DNA of 64,000 nucleotides from Neospora caninum Liverpool. Its lineage: Eukaryota; Apicomplexa; Conoidasida; Eucoccidiorida; Sarcocystidae. The DNA lies in NCBI RefSeq assembly GCF_000208865.1, contig NC_018390.1:1970790-2034789 (forward strand), read 5' to 3'. The notes under the pieces were generated by a model that saw only the letters and a program-made list of their open reading frames with translations, ran no database searches and was not told the origin of the DNA. The position numbers were made by a program, and so were the translations under genes. Numbering within the stretch: position 1 is the stretch's first letter; each line of letters starts with the position of its first letter. Below, piece after piece: positions 43,272 to 56,100 of this stretch.

Positions 43272-45238
43272 ATTTATATAGGTATATATATATATGATTG
43301 TGTGGAATGCAGTCCCATATTTCGCAGTGTCTGTCACGGTCGATTTGCATGTGTGTTTGGGTCTCCTCTGATTTCCCCCTTGCTGTCCAAGATACTCCGC
43401 CCTGCGTGTCATGTCTCACTCCCGACCGATCGTTTCTCTCCAGAGCTGCTACGGCGCAATGCATAAGCGGGGAAATTCGGAAGCACGAGGAAGGCATCGC
43501 GTGTTGGGCGAGACGCGCCCGAGAGAAAAAGAGAGCAAGAGCTTTGTGTCTTTCTTTTCCAGTCGCCATCGCGAGTGTCGCGGAGATATCAGCAGCGCAC
43601 GCGACGAGAGATGCGATGGGAAACTCACTTTCTTTTCCCTTCTTGTACCATTTTTTCACGATCATCGGATTCGTGATGAAGAGCTTCAAATACTTCCACA
43701 CGGCCTTGGTGTACCTGTCAGAGACAAAAGCAAGGCGCCGTGAGAACAGAGAGCTCGATGGGCAAGCGCGTAGGCACGGCCGGAAATCAACGAACCTGTT
43801 TTAGCGGGTTCTGTGTGCATGCACATCGTTCCACGTTGCGAATGGAAAACTCAGAGACACAGGCCGGGTACCCCACGGAGGTTCGCACGGGCGGGAAAGC
43901 TGGACCTTTTGAGGAGGGAAACGTTTCGGGGCGAAGGACGCCGAGGCGGAGGAACAACCAGAACCCGATAGCACCACGGCGAAAACCGAAGCAGCGCCAA
44001 ACCGACGGCGAGCGAGTGGAAGCGAGCGAGAGGAAGAAGAGAGGGAGAGTGAGACAGAAAGCGAACATGGAGAATGGGAGGCGATGAGAGAACGAGTAGG
44101 AGAAATCGAGGAAGCGAAGGGGGAAAAGGGAGAAGGAGCGGACGAAAAGGAGAGAGAGGCAGGAAGGAGTGGCATAATCAACTGGAGGAACTGCACTCTG
44201 GGAGACCAGAGAGATAAAGCGAGAGATAGCCTGGATGCCTGGTTTTGCTTACCTCAGAAGGGCGGAGCCGAGCCCACGCGCCACTCTCTCTAAGAGCCTC
44301 AAAATCGCCCCTGCCGAGAACCAGCGAGCGAAGAACCCCGGGCCACCATTCGTCCGGTCTCCAGCACGCCGAGAAAAAGAGACGGAAGGTCGAGTTCGAG
44401 TCTCAGGACGTGCAGAAGAAGCGGATGACGAAGCCGCGTTAGCAGACGCCGGCTCAGACTGGGAGGTAGCCGCCGGCGAAGACGAAGGCGAGGAAGAAGA
44501 CGAGGAAGAGGGACACACAGCGGCAGACGGAGGAGAAGGAGGAGCGGAGGGGGAGGAAGCAGAGGTAGATGAGCCGGAAGGCGACGCTGAGGCCAGCGGT
44601 GCTATAGTCCTTCCTTCTTCCTTTCCCTGGCCTTGCGACTGTGAGAAGTGGCGTCTGGTGGAGTGAAGCAAGGGAGCGTCGCGTCTCCGTTGCGCAGCGA
44701 AGAGGGACTCAAAGGCCCCGCCAACAGCCCACACGCGAAGGGGACTGTCTCCGCTTGACGTTGCGGTCGCCGGGGCACCGGCGTGGCGCGGCGAGGCAAA
44801 CGAGTCGCGAGGAACCGAGAGGCCATGGGGAGGAAGCGCAGAGAGGGCGGGCAGGGGAGACGAACGAGAGGGAAGTTGAGAAAGCGCGCCGGAAGACTGC
44901 ACGGACGAGCTCACGGGCGACAGGCAAGCAGAGAGAGGACGAGACAGAAGCTGCTGAGAGAGAGACAGAAGGCCATCTGGAAGGAAAAAACTCGGACAGG
45001 TCGAGCAGCGAGAAAAGACTGGACTCGAGTTGAGCGGCATTTGGCCCGCGGCGTTTCCGAGAGAACCACTGACCCTTGGAACCGTCGCTTGATTTCTGCA
45101 TGGCGTTACAGTTCCCGCGAGTCTTTCCCCCGTTTTCCCTCCCAGCTGCTGGCCTGTCTTTTCTTTCGCGCAGAGCAAGCGTGTCTGGAAGGGGCGCGTG
45201 GCGCTTGGGGCCCGAAAGGCCAGCCAAAGTCCCCCCAT
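35076..45238 (-). CDS. LETM1-like mitochondrial inner-membrane protein
   Basis: Predicted mitochondrial K+(or Ca2+)/H+ homeostasis factor. Exons (minus): 45238-44253, 43714-43629, 42914-42784, 42164-42034, 41385-41285, 41113-40932, 40487-40423, 39761-39617, 39208-38818, 38262-37779, 37299-37195, 36599-36289, 35807-35710, 35330-35076. All joins keep phase: 1156 aa. The N-terminus ([20 protein letters not shown]) is basic and lacks acids, as in a mitochondrial presequence. LETM1 core: [14 protein letters not shown], then a hydrophobic segment [20 protein letters not shown] and [11 protein letters not shown] (about 408-444). The ribosome-binding-like domain follows: [53 protein letters not shown] and [14 protein letters not shown], to about residue 620. 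Then come an acidic Ala/Pro/Glu linker, coiled-coil segments (740-790, 903-935), a helical region, and an acidic tail ending KTKAKNEQK. No clear EF-hand was seen. The frame extends upstream only through a TTG, so I use this ATG. Intron 4 has a weak GTCCGC donor. Confidence 0.9.
36898..36976. repeat. (TA)n tracts in LETM1-like intron 11
   Basis: TA runs at 36898-36927 and 36958-36976, inside the intron at 36600-37194. Confidence 0.8.
37491..37586. repeat. (TA)n tracts in LETM1-like intron 10
   Basis: TA runs at 37491-37514 and 37567-37586, inside the intron at 37300-37778. Confidence 0.8.
38566..38594. repeat. (TA)n tract in LETM1-like intron 9
   Basis: A TA dinucleotide run within the intron at 38263-38817. 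Confidence 0.8.
40136..40200. repeat. (ATAG)n tetranucleotide microsatellite
   Basis: About 16 perfect ATAG units in intron 7 of the LETM1-like gene (39762-40422). Confidence 0.95.
42282..42490. repeat. TA tract plus interrupted (GATA)n array
   Basis: A TA run at 42282-42303, then about 180 bases of ATAG units with interruptions (GCTATCG, GACAG, GATTGATTG). It lies in LETM1-like intron 3 (42165-42783). Confidence 0.9.
43229..43267. repeat. (TA)n microsatellite in LETM1-like intron 2
   Basis: About 19 TA units within the intron at 42915-43628. Confidence 0.9.
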
Positions 45239-47329
45239 CGGGAGGGAGAGAAGGCCGTGAAGAGAGAGAGACTGAAGGGAAACGAGGCAAGACAGACGAA
45301 GAGAAATAATCGAAAAAGAAGAGAAAAAAGTAGATGGGCGACGGACAGAGAGGACTCGCCTTCCTTTCGGGGGGTTTTTGCGCAGGTCGCGTGGCAGAAG
45401 CACGCGGAAACGACGCAAGAGAGAGAGAAGAAGAGAAAGGAATGGAAAGAAACAGGAAGAAAGAAAGAAGAAGAGAGAGATGTGAAGGTGGAGGCAAAGG
45501 GGGAAACACAGTCACGCCTCGCGTCGTCGCGTTTTTTTTATGTAGACTTTTCTAGGAGACGGGACTGTCAGAAGCCGGTGAAAAAGAAAGGCGTGAACGA
45601 AGCAACGACCTCGACGAGTGAGGAAGGGCGGAGCGAGAATTCTTCTTTCCTCCAAGAGCAGCGGAGAGAAAAAAGACAAAAAAAGACGAGAGAACAGAGT
45701 CGAGCACAGAGAGGTCGAGTCGCTTCTCTCAAACTCTCTGCGCTGCAACAGCTCCCGCGACACAAAGTGGCCGAGGCGGTTTGTTTGCATGCGCACAGCC
45801 TCGCGGGAGAAAGGCTCGCTTCTTTGGAGGAACGAGCGGGCGGGAAGTTCTTTTGACCTCCAGAGACACTCGAAAGAGAAACAGGCATCCAGACATAAAA
45901 AACGGAAGGCAAATCCAACAGGTAGAGCATTCGGGAGAGGCCTTCATTCTGGGAAAGAACGAACACCGGCAGGCCTGCGTGGACGGCGAGAGCAAAGAGA
46001 CTGCACCGGTTCCGGCGCTCGGCACGGCCGTTCGGGCCACACGGTCTGGTGTACATACACTTGAAAAGCGCCACGTGCGAGAAATGGCGAGAGATGCGCA
46101 GAGTTTGGAAACTGCGCAAAGAGAGCAGGAAGTAAAGGCGACGTTTTGAAAGCGAAGGCGCGAGAGGCTGCGAGAGTCTGAGAGGGACTGCGAGGAGACA
46201 GGGCGGAACAAGGACGAGCGGCGGAGAGGGGTGTAGCGAGAGGCGAGACTCGCAAATGGGAAACAGGAGAGGCGAGCGAGGCGATAGCGAAGCAAAAGAA
46301 TACAAAAGAGAAGCCACAAGAGAGAGAAGAGAAGAGGATGCAAAAAGATGAGGAGTGAAGGAATGATGCCTCACGGAGGAAAGGCGGAAGAGGGGCGGGG
46401 GGGGNNNNNNNNNNNNNNNNNNNNNNNNNNNNNNNNNNNNNNNNNNNNNNNNNNNNNNNNNNNNNNNNNNNNNNNNNNNNNNNNNNNNNNNNNNNNNNNN
46501 NNNNGGGGGGGGCTCGCTAGACTGAGACGAGGTCGTGAAGGATAGAGCCGACTTTGAAATGAGAAGAAAGGAAACTTGAGAAGGAAAGGAGCACAAGCGA
46601 ACGCAAACACTCCGCAGGAAGACTGAAACATGCAAAAGCGAAAACCAAAGTGCTTCTCTCCCTTTCTACGTCCTACCGCGCTTCCTACGCTGCCGTGTAC
46701 GCCTGCAACGATTTGTGCTGCATCGCGTGTTCTCTCCCTCTCTCTTTTTGTCTTTCTCTCTCTGTGCCTCTCTCTATCGGCCTTCCCCTTCTCTTCCTGT
46801 AGTTTTCGCCTCTCTTTTTCTCTCTCTGTATCTGTCGACGGGCCCCGCAGCGCCGTCCTCTCGTTGCTCTTGACTCATGTTGCTTCATGGTGCTTCAACT
46901 TGTTCTCTAGAGCGCTCCGACCTCACTCCGGTACTCCCCTCAGCCCCTTTTTCTCTTCTCTCTGAACTGAACATTCAATAGAACATGCGCACCCAACATG
47001 TGTATATGCAAGCATCTCCGGTCGCCTTGTGTGAAAACTGGATCAAGTCGATCCTACGAACGCACTTGTCGCGTTGGTAAAAAAAAGATTCCGAAACCAC
47101 ACACCTGCTTCTCGGAGAAGGTTGAGTACGTCTTCAGGCTCTTCCCACTGAGAGACTCTCCTGCAAAGACAATTTTAGAAAAGTGAGAATATTAGTTTTA
47201 ACAACCGACGCCACCCGACCCCCCCCCCCTCCTTCGGCACTACACCAGGACAGAAACGAAAACGGGAAAACCTGCCCTGCGCATCTGTGGAGTATGGCCT
47301 TTCTCTGTTTGGCTTCGTGTATATAGAAG

Positions 47330-47361
<32 letters not shown>

Positions 47362-48654
47362 AATTTCATATACATACCGATATCTACTTATTCATCTTGT
47401 TCGTGTGTCTCGGATGGCGGTGAAAAGCTGAGCGTTACTGTGAAAACTTCCGCTCTCTACCCATCTCCACATGCATCCATCTCGCTCTCCCCGTGAACGT
47501 CCCGTTGCGTGTCTATTTCTCTGCGTCTGCTCTCTGCTTCATTTCCTTTTAGACTCCGCCCTTTCATCTTCGGTCTGTCAGGGGATTTCCAAGAGAAAAA
47601 ACGGAAAAGACGCCGGCAAAAGGCGCCGCCGAAGGCAGAAACGCCTACTCAACAGCCGCGTTGCGGCGGAAGACTCGAACTCAGATCTGAAGCATCCGGT
47701 TTTCTCTTTGAAAAATAGACAAAAAATTCGCAACGAAGACGGCAAGAGGGGAGAGGCAGGGGACAAGTCACTCAGCGCGGCGCGGCCTTCGCGTAAAGAG
47801 AGTCAAATCGGCGAAGGATTCGACAGGAGACATCGCGACATTCCATCTGGACAAAATATATGACAGCGTATATACTCCTCGTGGTTCAATGCGGAACCAG
47901 ATACACAGCTGTCCCTACTACGGTGGAAAGACCGGAAAAGACTTGAGGGAAGAGCGGAAAAAATTCAGGAGCGTCGTGGTCTCCTCTTTGTCGCATTCAG
48001 TAACGAAAAAATCCAGATAAGTCCCCCCCAAAACGTATACAGAAAAACCGACGGATCCCCGTCGCGCCTCCCGGTGTATGTACAGTCTAGCGAATTGGAT
48101 CTACGGACGGCTACGAACACGGTTCCTTTTCGGTCAACGACGAAACGATCGAGGCGCCCTCGACGCACTGCGTCGCCTGCTTCGGGCGTCTTCGTCTCGA
48201 AACTTCCGGCTGGACCTCGGCGGCACAGGAGACGGCAAAACCTGACTCTCCGCCACACAAGCCTGCAGAGAAGCGTACGTGTTTTTGGGGTGCATTCGCA
48301 CCGGGCTCCGTCTTCCGCAACTCCCCTCCTATATCGAGGAGAAACCTCTCCGCGGGGAACCTTTCAGCGGCTCCGCTCTCCGACGGATGCCAGAAGGAGA
48401 AGAAATGGGACTCACTTCATCTCCTTTCTCCTCTCACACGCCATATCTCCATACAAATACACGATCAGGTACAAGGTTTTACGCATTCATATGCATGTAC
48501 ATCGCATATAGAGATACACAGAATACACACATCTACAGATATCGATAGAAACTAGGGGTGACGCGTTTCTGTATGTACACACGTGTATCCCTTTTTCCGT
48601 TTCGTTGCCTTGCAACTCCTGTTTCGCCACCAAAGCTCGCAGTCTCTTCACGGT
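45239..48654. other. Spacer upstream of LETM1-like gene, with assembly gap
   Basis: Holds the LETM1-like promoter and leader and the 3' untranslated region of the next gene, which is also on the minus strand. It is rich in AGAGA/AGAAG on the plus strand from 45240 to 46380. It includes the N gap, a C-run at 47219-47229 and a (TA)n tract at 47331-47358. The long frame spanning the gap on the minus strand (45568-46635) exists only because N codons are not stops. Confidence 0.45.
46405..46504. other. Assembly gap (100 N) flanked by G-tracts
   Basis: Exactly 100 N, a conventional placeholder length, with GGGGCGGGGGGGG on the left and GGGGGGGG on the right. The real size and content are unknown. 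Confidence 0.98.
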
Positions 48655-51600
48655 TTAAAAGCCTTGAAATCCCGAGACGGCCGCAGGGGAGACGAGAGAT
48701 CCGCGGCGGTAGACTCGCTGGCCCAGGGGACTGATGTAGAATTGCACAGGCGCTTCGTTTCCTCTTCGCACAGAGCCGTGATCTGTTCCTGCGAGCTTAT
48801 CGAAACCGTTTCGTTCCCCCCCCTTTTCGCTCGCTCGCCCCACACCCGCGTCGGTCTGCTCCAACGCTTTGTTGCGGCTGCCATTCACCATTCCGTTCTC
48901 GCGGTTCTCGTCGCCGTCCACGTTCTCGCTTCCGGTGTACGTACACCCCCCCTTCTCGTTTCCAGCTGCCTTGGGAAGGTGAGAACCGGAGAAGGCCGAA
49001 AGCCGCCCACCCCCCGCAAGCGCGCTCGAGGCGGCGCGCGACGCCTGCGTCTGCAGGGAACTTTCTCTCCCGTTTCTCTTCTCCGAAATCGCCTTTGTCT
49101 CCACGCGGCCGGGCGAGGCTCCGAGCCCACCGAGACCCGCAAAGGGCGAAGACGCTGCGGAGGCCGACGGCTTCTGCATGCGCACCGAGGGCGCCTGTTG
49201 CTGGTTTCGCAAGTGCGCGTCCCGAAACGCCTTGAATGAGGGGACGGTTGAGACGACTCCCCTCGACGGAAATGTTGGCTTCCCAAATACGCTCGACCTC
49301 TCATGCCTTGAGAAAGCTCCGGGGCACGAAGACGCACAGGGCGAGACGGACGACGCCAGGGAAGTCGCGGAGCCTCCAGAGACAGCTGAAGGATCTGAGC
49401 CGTGAAGGAGCTTGAACGACGGAGAGGTTGTGAACGGCAACTTGCTTTGGGTCGCGACGGCGGAAGAGAATGGGCTGTCTTCGTTTCTTCTCCAGTCGAC
49501 TTTGCCGGAGTCCTTTACGCCGGGAGGCATCGGCTGCTTGCTCTTCCCAGGCGAGTTGAGAGGGTGCGAGAGCGAAGCGCCTGGAGACGGCGCGTCCCCG
49601 AGTCGGGGCCCAGCCAGAGGCGCCTCCTGACGAGAGGAGAAAGAGAAGAAGTCGCCGGAGATACCAGAGGAATAGGGGGGAGTAGACGCCGAGACGCCCC
49701 AGCTTGCCGCATGCGGTTTCTGAGCCGGCGGTGGAGGCGTCGAGAACTCTGCCGACTGCGGAAAGGGACAAAATGCCTGAGCGGCTGCGTCGTTGCCGCC
49801 CTGATTCTCCTTCTCTTCGTCCTCGTCTTGTCGCTCCGTCGTTCCCTCGTCACTCTCGGCGTATACGTCGAATCGGGAAGACGAGGAAGAGAAAGGCGAG
49901 AACGACGCAAGCGCGTTCTCTCGCTGCCTCTCCAGAATCATCAGCTGTTGCTGTTCGTTCTGGAAAGACCTCTGCGCAGCCTCTTCTTTGCTTTGCCTCT
50001 CCGTCTCGTCGAGCGTGTACAATTGCACCTGCGCAAAGCGAACGGAGAGAGAACGCAAACCGCATGCCTGACGCACGCAAAGACAGAAAAAAAAAGACAG
50101 ATCCTCGCGGTACACAGAACCAACTGCTTCCCCACGTCACACTTTCTCAGGCAACCTGGACCACCTACATATCTACATACGGAATGAATACAGATACACA
50201 TAGGCAGATAGATCTTCTTGTGAGTGTAGATCGGAGAGCGTTGGAAACGAAGGCGGACGGAGGAGGTCGTGGACGGGAGCTTTGTCGGAGACACCGGAAG
50301 CGCGGGCACAGACGAGGCTAGGTTGATTGTGTACACCGCGGAACACCGAAAGTACCGAAGAAACGAAAGAGGGAAAAGGCGACAAGGCAGCGACTCGGGG
50401 AAACATTCAATGTCAACGGCTGTCTCCCTCACTTTATTGAAAGGCGAAAACGATATCCTGCGTCGCTTCAGTCTCTCTTGGTTGTCGCCTGAAAGCACAC
50501 ACGTGCAAAGAAGCGAAACGGGACGAAAGCGGCAAAACGATGACGACACGGTTCCTGCGCAGGCAATTCCCCGCTCCGGACGGTCGTCTTCCTCGTCCCT
50601 TCTCCATCTTCGCCTTCCTCTTCTTTTTACTGTCGCTCCTGTTTCTCCTCTTGCCGCTTTCTTCCCTTTCTGCGTCCGTGTCGAGATTCCACACGATAGC
50701 TGCAAGTGTAGCAGTCGGGTTTCTGGTCCACGTACAGACAGAGAAGAGACGAGGCAGGGAACAGACGAGGCAGGGAACAGGCGAGGCAGGGAAGAGACGA
50801 GGCACAGAACGAGGAGGGAGAACAAGCAAAAAAGCACGAGAGGGGAAGATCCGGTTTCAAAAGAGACTCTTGAAACTGAGAGCAACTGCGGAGTGTGGAG
50901 GAAACTGCGGATGGACAGAAGCGGCACCCTGCCGCGTCCTTTAGCATGCAAGAGGGGACGGTGGACTCCGTGAGAAGAGCGGGAGAACGAGCGCAGCACG
51001 AATCGGATTTTCTCGTCCTCACCTTGTCTTCCGTCGAGCAACGCGCTGCTGCTGCTCCGAAGAATGGAATGCCGTCGCCTCTCCTTCGGCAGTACCTTGC
51101 CTAGAAAATCGACGAAATCAAGAGACAAACGCGAAGCAAATCAGCAAATGTCAAATGCGACACATTTGATATTCGCTTAGACGCCTGTAGCGCCACCCGG
51201 CGCCAGAGGCACGGAAGGCCCACCGAAATGCAGAGAAATGCGCGGTACACGACGAGCCCTACACTTCATCGCTTCGTGCTTCTGAGGCACGACAGAGTCC
51301 TGTTGCCTCTCTGCATGCGTATGTCATTTCTCAGATACGGGTCTATCAATACACTTGTAATACGTAAAGAAACACATCTACACCACCGCAGGTAAAAACA
51401 GATAGCTGGGAGCATCGGCAGAAGCTTACACGAGCATTTACCTAGACAGATGCCACTGCCTACCTATATATATATTATGTATGTATATATGCATAAGATA
51501 GATAGATATCTGGGAGGGGGTGGCCTAGGCAGATGTAGTGGGTCTCAGGGACGCTTGTAGAGTTGCAAACAAGTGCCCTCTTCCCCTTTCCAGAAGAATG

Positions 51601-53131
51601 CCAGCATTGCCCTGCTCGATACGGCCCTCGAAGCCCCGCCTTCTCACTCCTCGGAGGCACCTTTTTTCATTTTCTTTTTCGTCGACGGCGACGGCTTTGC
51701 TGATGACCAGCAGGCCTACCTTGGAACCGTCGTGCCGCTTGAGGGACGAAGCGCTCGCCGACATTCGCAAAGTTCATTCGGGAACTCGCTGAAGAAAAAA
51801 TACTCGGATTTCCCGTTCTCGATTGCATGCTGGGGAGGACGGCAACATCAGCTGTGTCTTGGCCAAGTTAGTCTGACTCACGGGCAGAAAAAAAATTTTC
51901 CAGCCTCCGTCCCAGACGCTAACGAAGGAAACGTGCACCATTCAATGGGCCTCTTCTTGCTCTTGATCGCCAGGACTTTATGTGTCTTGCCACCGCTCCT
52001 CGCTTTTCCCTTTCCTTGTCCGTTGTTTCTTTCTCGTCCTCTCTGTACTGTATCCCTTTCCAGTTTCCAAGTATCCTTCACGAAACTTACGAACACCGGT
52101 CGACGTGTGGGTTTGAAGACTCCACGCCTTCGCCATGTACAGCAGCGCCTCTCGCGACTTCCCGTGGAGGTCCTGAAGAAAAAAGTGAAACACGTTCCCA
52201 GTTCTTCCGTTCGTCCTTTTCCACGAGAAAACCACGGAAGATCTGAAAAACCAGAACTTTGCCGACCCGCCGCTGTACAGAGCCGCCGTCCCCCCTCGAA
52301 GCTCGCGTTCGCGAGAAGCCAAAGGCTGTGTAGGCACGGGGCCGGTTTCTCGCCCTTGAAACGGTCGAAGCGGAACGCTCCACTCGAACTTGTACTTCGA
52401 CGCCGCCCAGCCACCAACCAGGCACGAGTGAGAATACCCCATTCTCTCTTACAACACAAGTGATTCCCTTTCTCTCTGCTGATCCTGTCCTGTCCCTCTT
52501 TCTCGTGACCGGAAACGGGGGGCGATACTAAGCGAAACTCGACGTCGAAAGGAGACGTACGCCGGTGATGATGGTGGACAGGTACGTGCGCAGCTGCTGC
52601 GTAGTCAGAAGTTTCTCATCCGCCTCGTCCACGAGAACTGCACGCGCGAAACAGAAGCGATAGAGCACACAATGCAGCCCAGAAAAAAGATGAAGAGCAC
52701 AGGAGGTACATGGAGCGTCGCGGCATGCGCCACAAGGAAACTCTCAACGGCAGAGAGCGATCTTTCGTCGCACAAAACAACATGCGCTGAAAGCCACGCA
52801 GTTTCAACCTCCACTGTTGGATGTCTCCTTACACTACGTTCTATTCATGGCTCTTGCGAGACGCAGAATACCACTCTCTTCCTCTCAGACAGTCCCATCT
52901 CCTATAAGGAAATTGGCAAATCTCTCGCCTGTTGTCGAAAGGCGAAAAATCCTGTCGCTTCCCCCCAAGTGATCGATGCCCACACGTGCCCGTACAGCAC
53001 CAGGGCGTGAGCGAGACATTGGTCAACTTCATTCTCGCACGCTAGACCCCCCCCCCCCCCAGGCGAGCATAACTCCGCACATTCAACTCTTCACAGTATA
53101 CATGCACCTCTAGCGTATACGCATGCATGTA

Positions 53132-53164
<33 letters not shown>

Positions 53165-56100
53165 AAGGCAGAGACGCCGGGGGTGCGGAGAACAAGACTG
53201 TTTTGGAGGCCCATCGCCCGTGGCGCATTCCAGAGAGACGCGAAGTCGTTCTCGTGCGAATCCGGGAGAGAACAGGGAACGGAGACGAAGAAATGTATGT
53301 GTGCATCTCTTTATGCATGCACGTGTGTAGAGATTGTATCGTGGCACCTTTTCTCGAGAGCCGGCGTCGAGAGCGCGAGTCCAGAGTATCGGCTAGGAAC
53401 CTGCGGACGGTCTCACACCGTCGCTTTCCTCCGTTTTTTCTCAACGGTCCGACTGCTTCACCAAATATCGCTTGTCTTACACGGGTCAAGAGCGAGGAAA
53501 CTCGGCGTGTCCATCGAGAGGTCCGCGCGTCTTGAGGCGATCTCTGCATCGTCACTGTCGTCTCTCTTCCGCTTCCTTTCCTTCCTCGAGGCATCGTCGC
53601 CTTCGGGGCCATCACTCCCTCCCACCCTGCCGCCTGCGCCCCGCGATTGCCGCATGCGTTCCACCTGAGCTTCCAGATCGTCGTCGAGCGCTTGCTGGAG
53701 GTCTCGTGCATGTTTCGCTTCCTCCTCGGCGCGCTTCTTTTCCCACTCAAAGACAACGGGCGTTTCTCTGGAGCCGCCGGCCGCGCCGCCCTGGCCTGCG
53801 TGCGCACTCGCTGCAGACGACGCCGAGAACCGAGGGCTCCGCAGAAGCGAGGGCGCCGAAGAGAGACAGCTGCTGCGCGCACTGACGGAGCGGGCGTCGA
53901 GGGAGGCCTCCGAGGAGGCTCGAGGACGCGAGGCAGAGAGATGCGACGCAGGCGACGCCGAGAGGAACGAGCGCTCTGTCGAGGCATCGGAGGAGGCGCG
54001 CCGCCGAAAGGGCGAGGCAAAGCAAGACACCCCAGACAGCAAGCCCAGGGAAGAGAGCGTCGACGCAGTCAACGGGCGCCGTGGTTGACGCGGCGAGGGA
54101 CCACCTCGCTCCGACTCCGACGAGCCTCGAGGGGCCGAAACAGCAGACGACTCCTTTTCTTGCTTCGGGCTCTTCCTCTCTCCAACTGCAGCGTTTTCGA
54201 GACCTTCGCCCTTCTCCTCTTCCTTCGCTTCCGCTGCTGCGTGCGTTCCAGAGACGCCTCGGGAGCGTTCGGACCGTACCGCCGGTGCCTGCTTCTTGCC
54301 TACCTCTCGGCCTTCCTCCCGCGGGGCTTGTCCTTCACTGCCCGTCGCGTTCTCCTTCTCGCCAATTCCGGAGACCGCATCGCACGACGAAAGCGAGGTA
54401 TCGCGAGATTCCGCTGCACTCGGAAGAGACTGCCCAGCCGGCGGGGTCTCTGCGGGCTTTTCCTTCGCCGCCGGCTCTTCCTCCGCCTCCCCGTTAGAGA
54501 GGCATTCTTCCTCGCCTGTCACCCGGTCTCCGCCCTCAATCTGTGCCTTGTCTCCCTCCGAGCTCCTGCTGACCGGGTGTCTCACGGACACGCTCTGTTG
54601 GCCCCCTTCCTTCGCCCCTCTCCCACTCAAGCCCTCTTTCCCGCGGGTCGAGTTGGCGGCGCCTGCGCGAACCCGAGTTGCCAGAGGACGTGAAAAACGC
54701 GAACTGGAAGGATTGCGATCGTGGCGTCGCGCCTGCAAATGTGCAGAACGCAACGCCCGAGGCGGCACAGAATCAGCAGGCGACACTGCCGACAACGGCA
54801 TCCCTGCGTGGCGTTTCGGAGCTGGTCGCCTCCCAGAGACAGACGAACGATCTTGACAAGGGGAAGCAGTCGCTGTGGCAGGAGAGAGAACGGTTCGGAG
54901 TTTTTTCGTCGCGCGATTCTCCTTTTCGCCGGTGTCGGTCTGAGGCGATCCAGAAAGCGCGCTCCGGAAGGAGGAACAGGAGGACACAGACGCGTTGTTC
55001 GGTTCCGTTTCTTTCGTCTGGTCCTTGGTTTTTTCCTTGCCGCGGCTTCCTTCTTTCCCTTTCGTCTTGGAACCTCCGCCGCACGGTCGCTTCTTCGGCA
55101 AGGCTCTGCCTCGGCTCGCCTCTGTTCCCTGAACCCGAGCAGTTTGCGTCTTTTCGTGCGCAGGGGCGGCTGCTGCTTCTTCCTTCTTTGGCGAAGAAGA
55201 GACAATCGCGCGGCCTGGCGTCGGTCTCGGAGACGTCGAGACCGACGCCGCTGAGCCTGCAGGTCGCTGAGCGCCGAGCAGCGAAGCGCGACGGGGCGAA
55301 GCAGCGGCTTGTGGAGAGGGAGACGACGGGGACTGAAACGGCAACTGAGAAGAAGAGGCGAAGAGACGGGGAGATCGACGAAGAGGAAGCGTGGAGGGAG
55401 AGCCAAACGGTGTGGCAGGTTCCGGGGTTCTCTCGACTCGTTCTTTTTCGCGGGAAGCAGACCGAGGAGAGGAACACGACGAGAGAGAAGGCGGCGGAGA
55501 CAAAACGGGACAAGGCGAGCGGAACGCCCCTGGCACGCGAGGCGGAGACGACGGAGACATGACTTCAGCCAGCGGGACGCTCCAGGCTCCCGAGACTCTC
55601 GGGGGGGAGGCCCTCGCGAGCGCAGGTGCACAGGACAGAGGGAAGGAGAGAGACAGACTCGACTCTGAAGAACACGAGGCTCGGCGTGTCGGCGAACGGC
55701 GTGGCGAGGCCAACTCCGGTCGCAGGGGCGAGAGAGACGAGACACAAGTCAAACGCGAGGAGACACGGGACTCGGACGCTCGAGGCTTCTTTGCGTCGCT
55801 CTTCAGACTCGCAGACGAGGCACTCCCCGAAGAGGCAAAGGCACAAGAAACGGAAGAGGACCGGGTCGGGCCCAAAAGACCGCGACCGCTCTGGACAGCG
55901 TCGGCTCGGCCTCCCTCGGGTGGGTCTCGATCCTGTTTGTCCTCGCGCCGTCCACTCTCCCTTTCGAGCACCCTCCCCCGTCGGCTCCGCTCGCCCCGGT
56001 CCACCTGGAGATCGTTCGACGGCCGTCTTCTCTCTCGTCCCGTTTGCACACGTTCTTCCGGCGTCGCTTTCTCTCTCTCGGCGGACGCGTCGCCTCGCGT

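Noticed and set aside
45568..46635. 355-codon minus-strand frame across the gap
   Set aside because: Kept open only by N codons; the rest is Ser/Leu/Phe-rich translation of pyrimidine-rich DNA.
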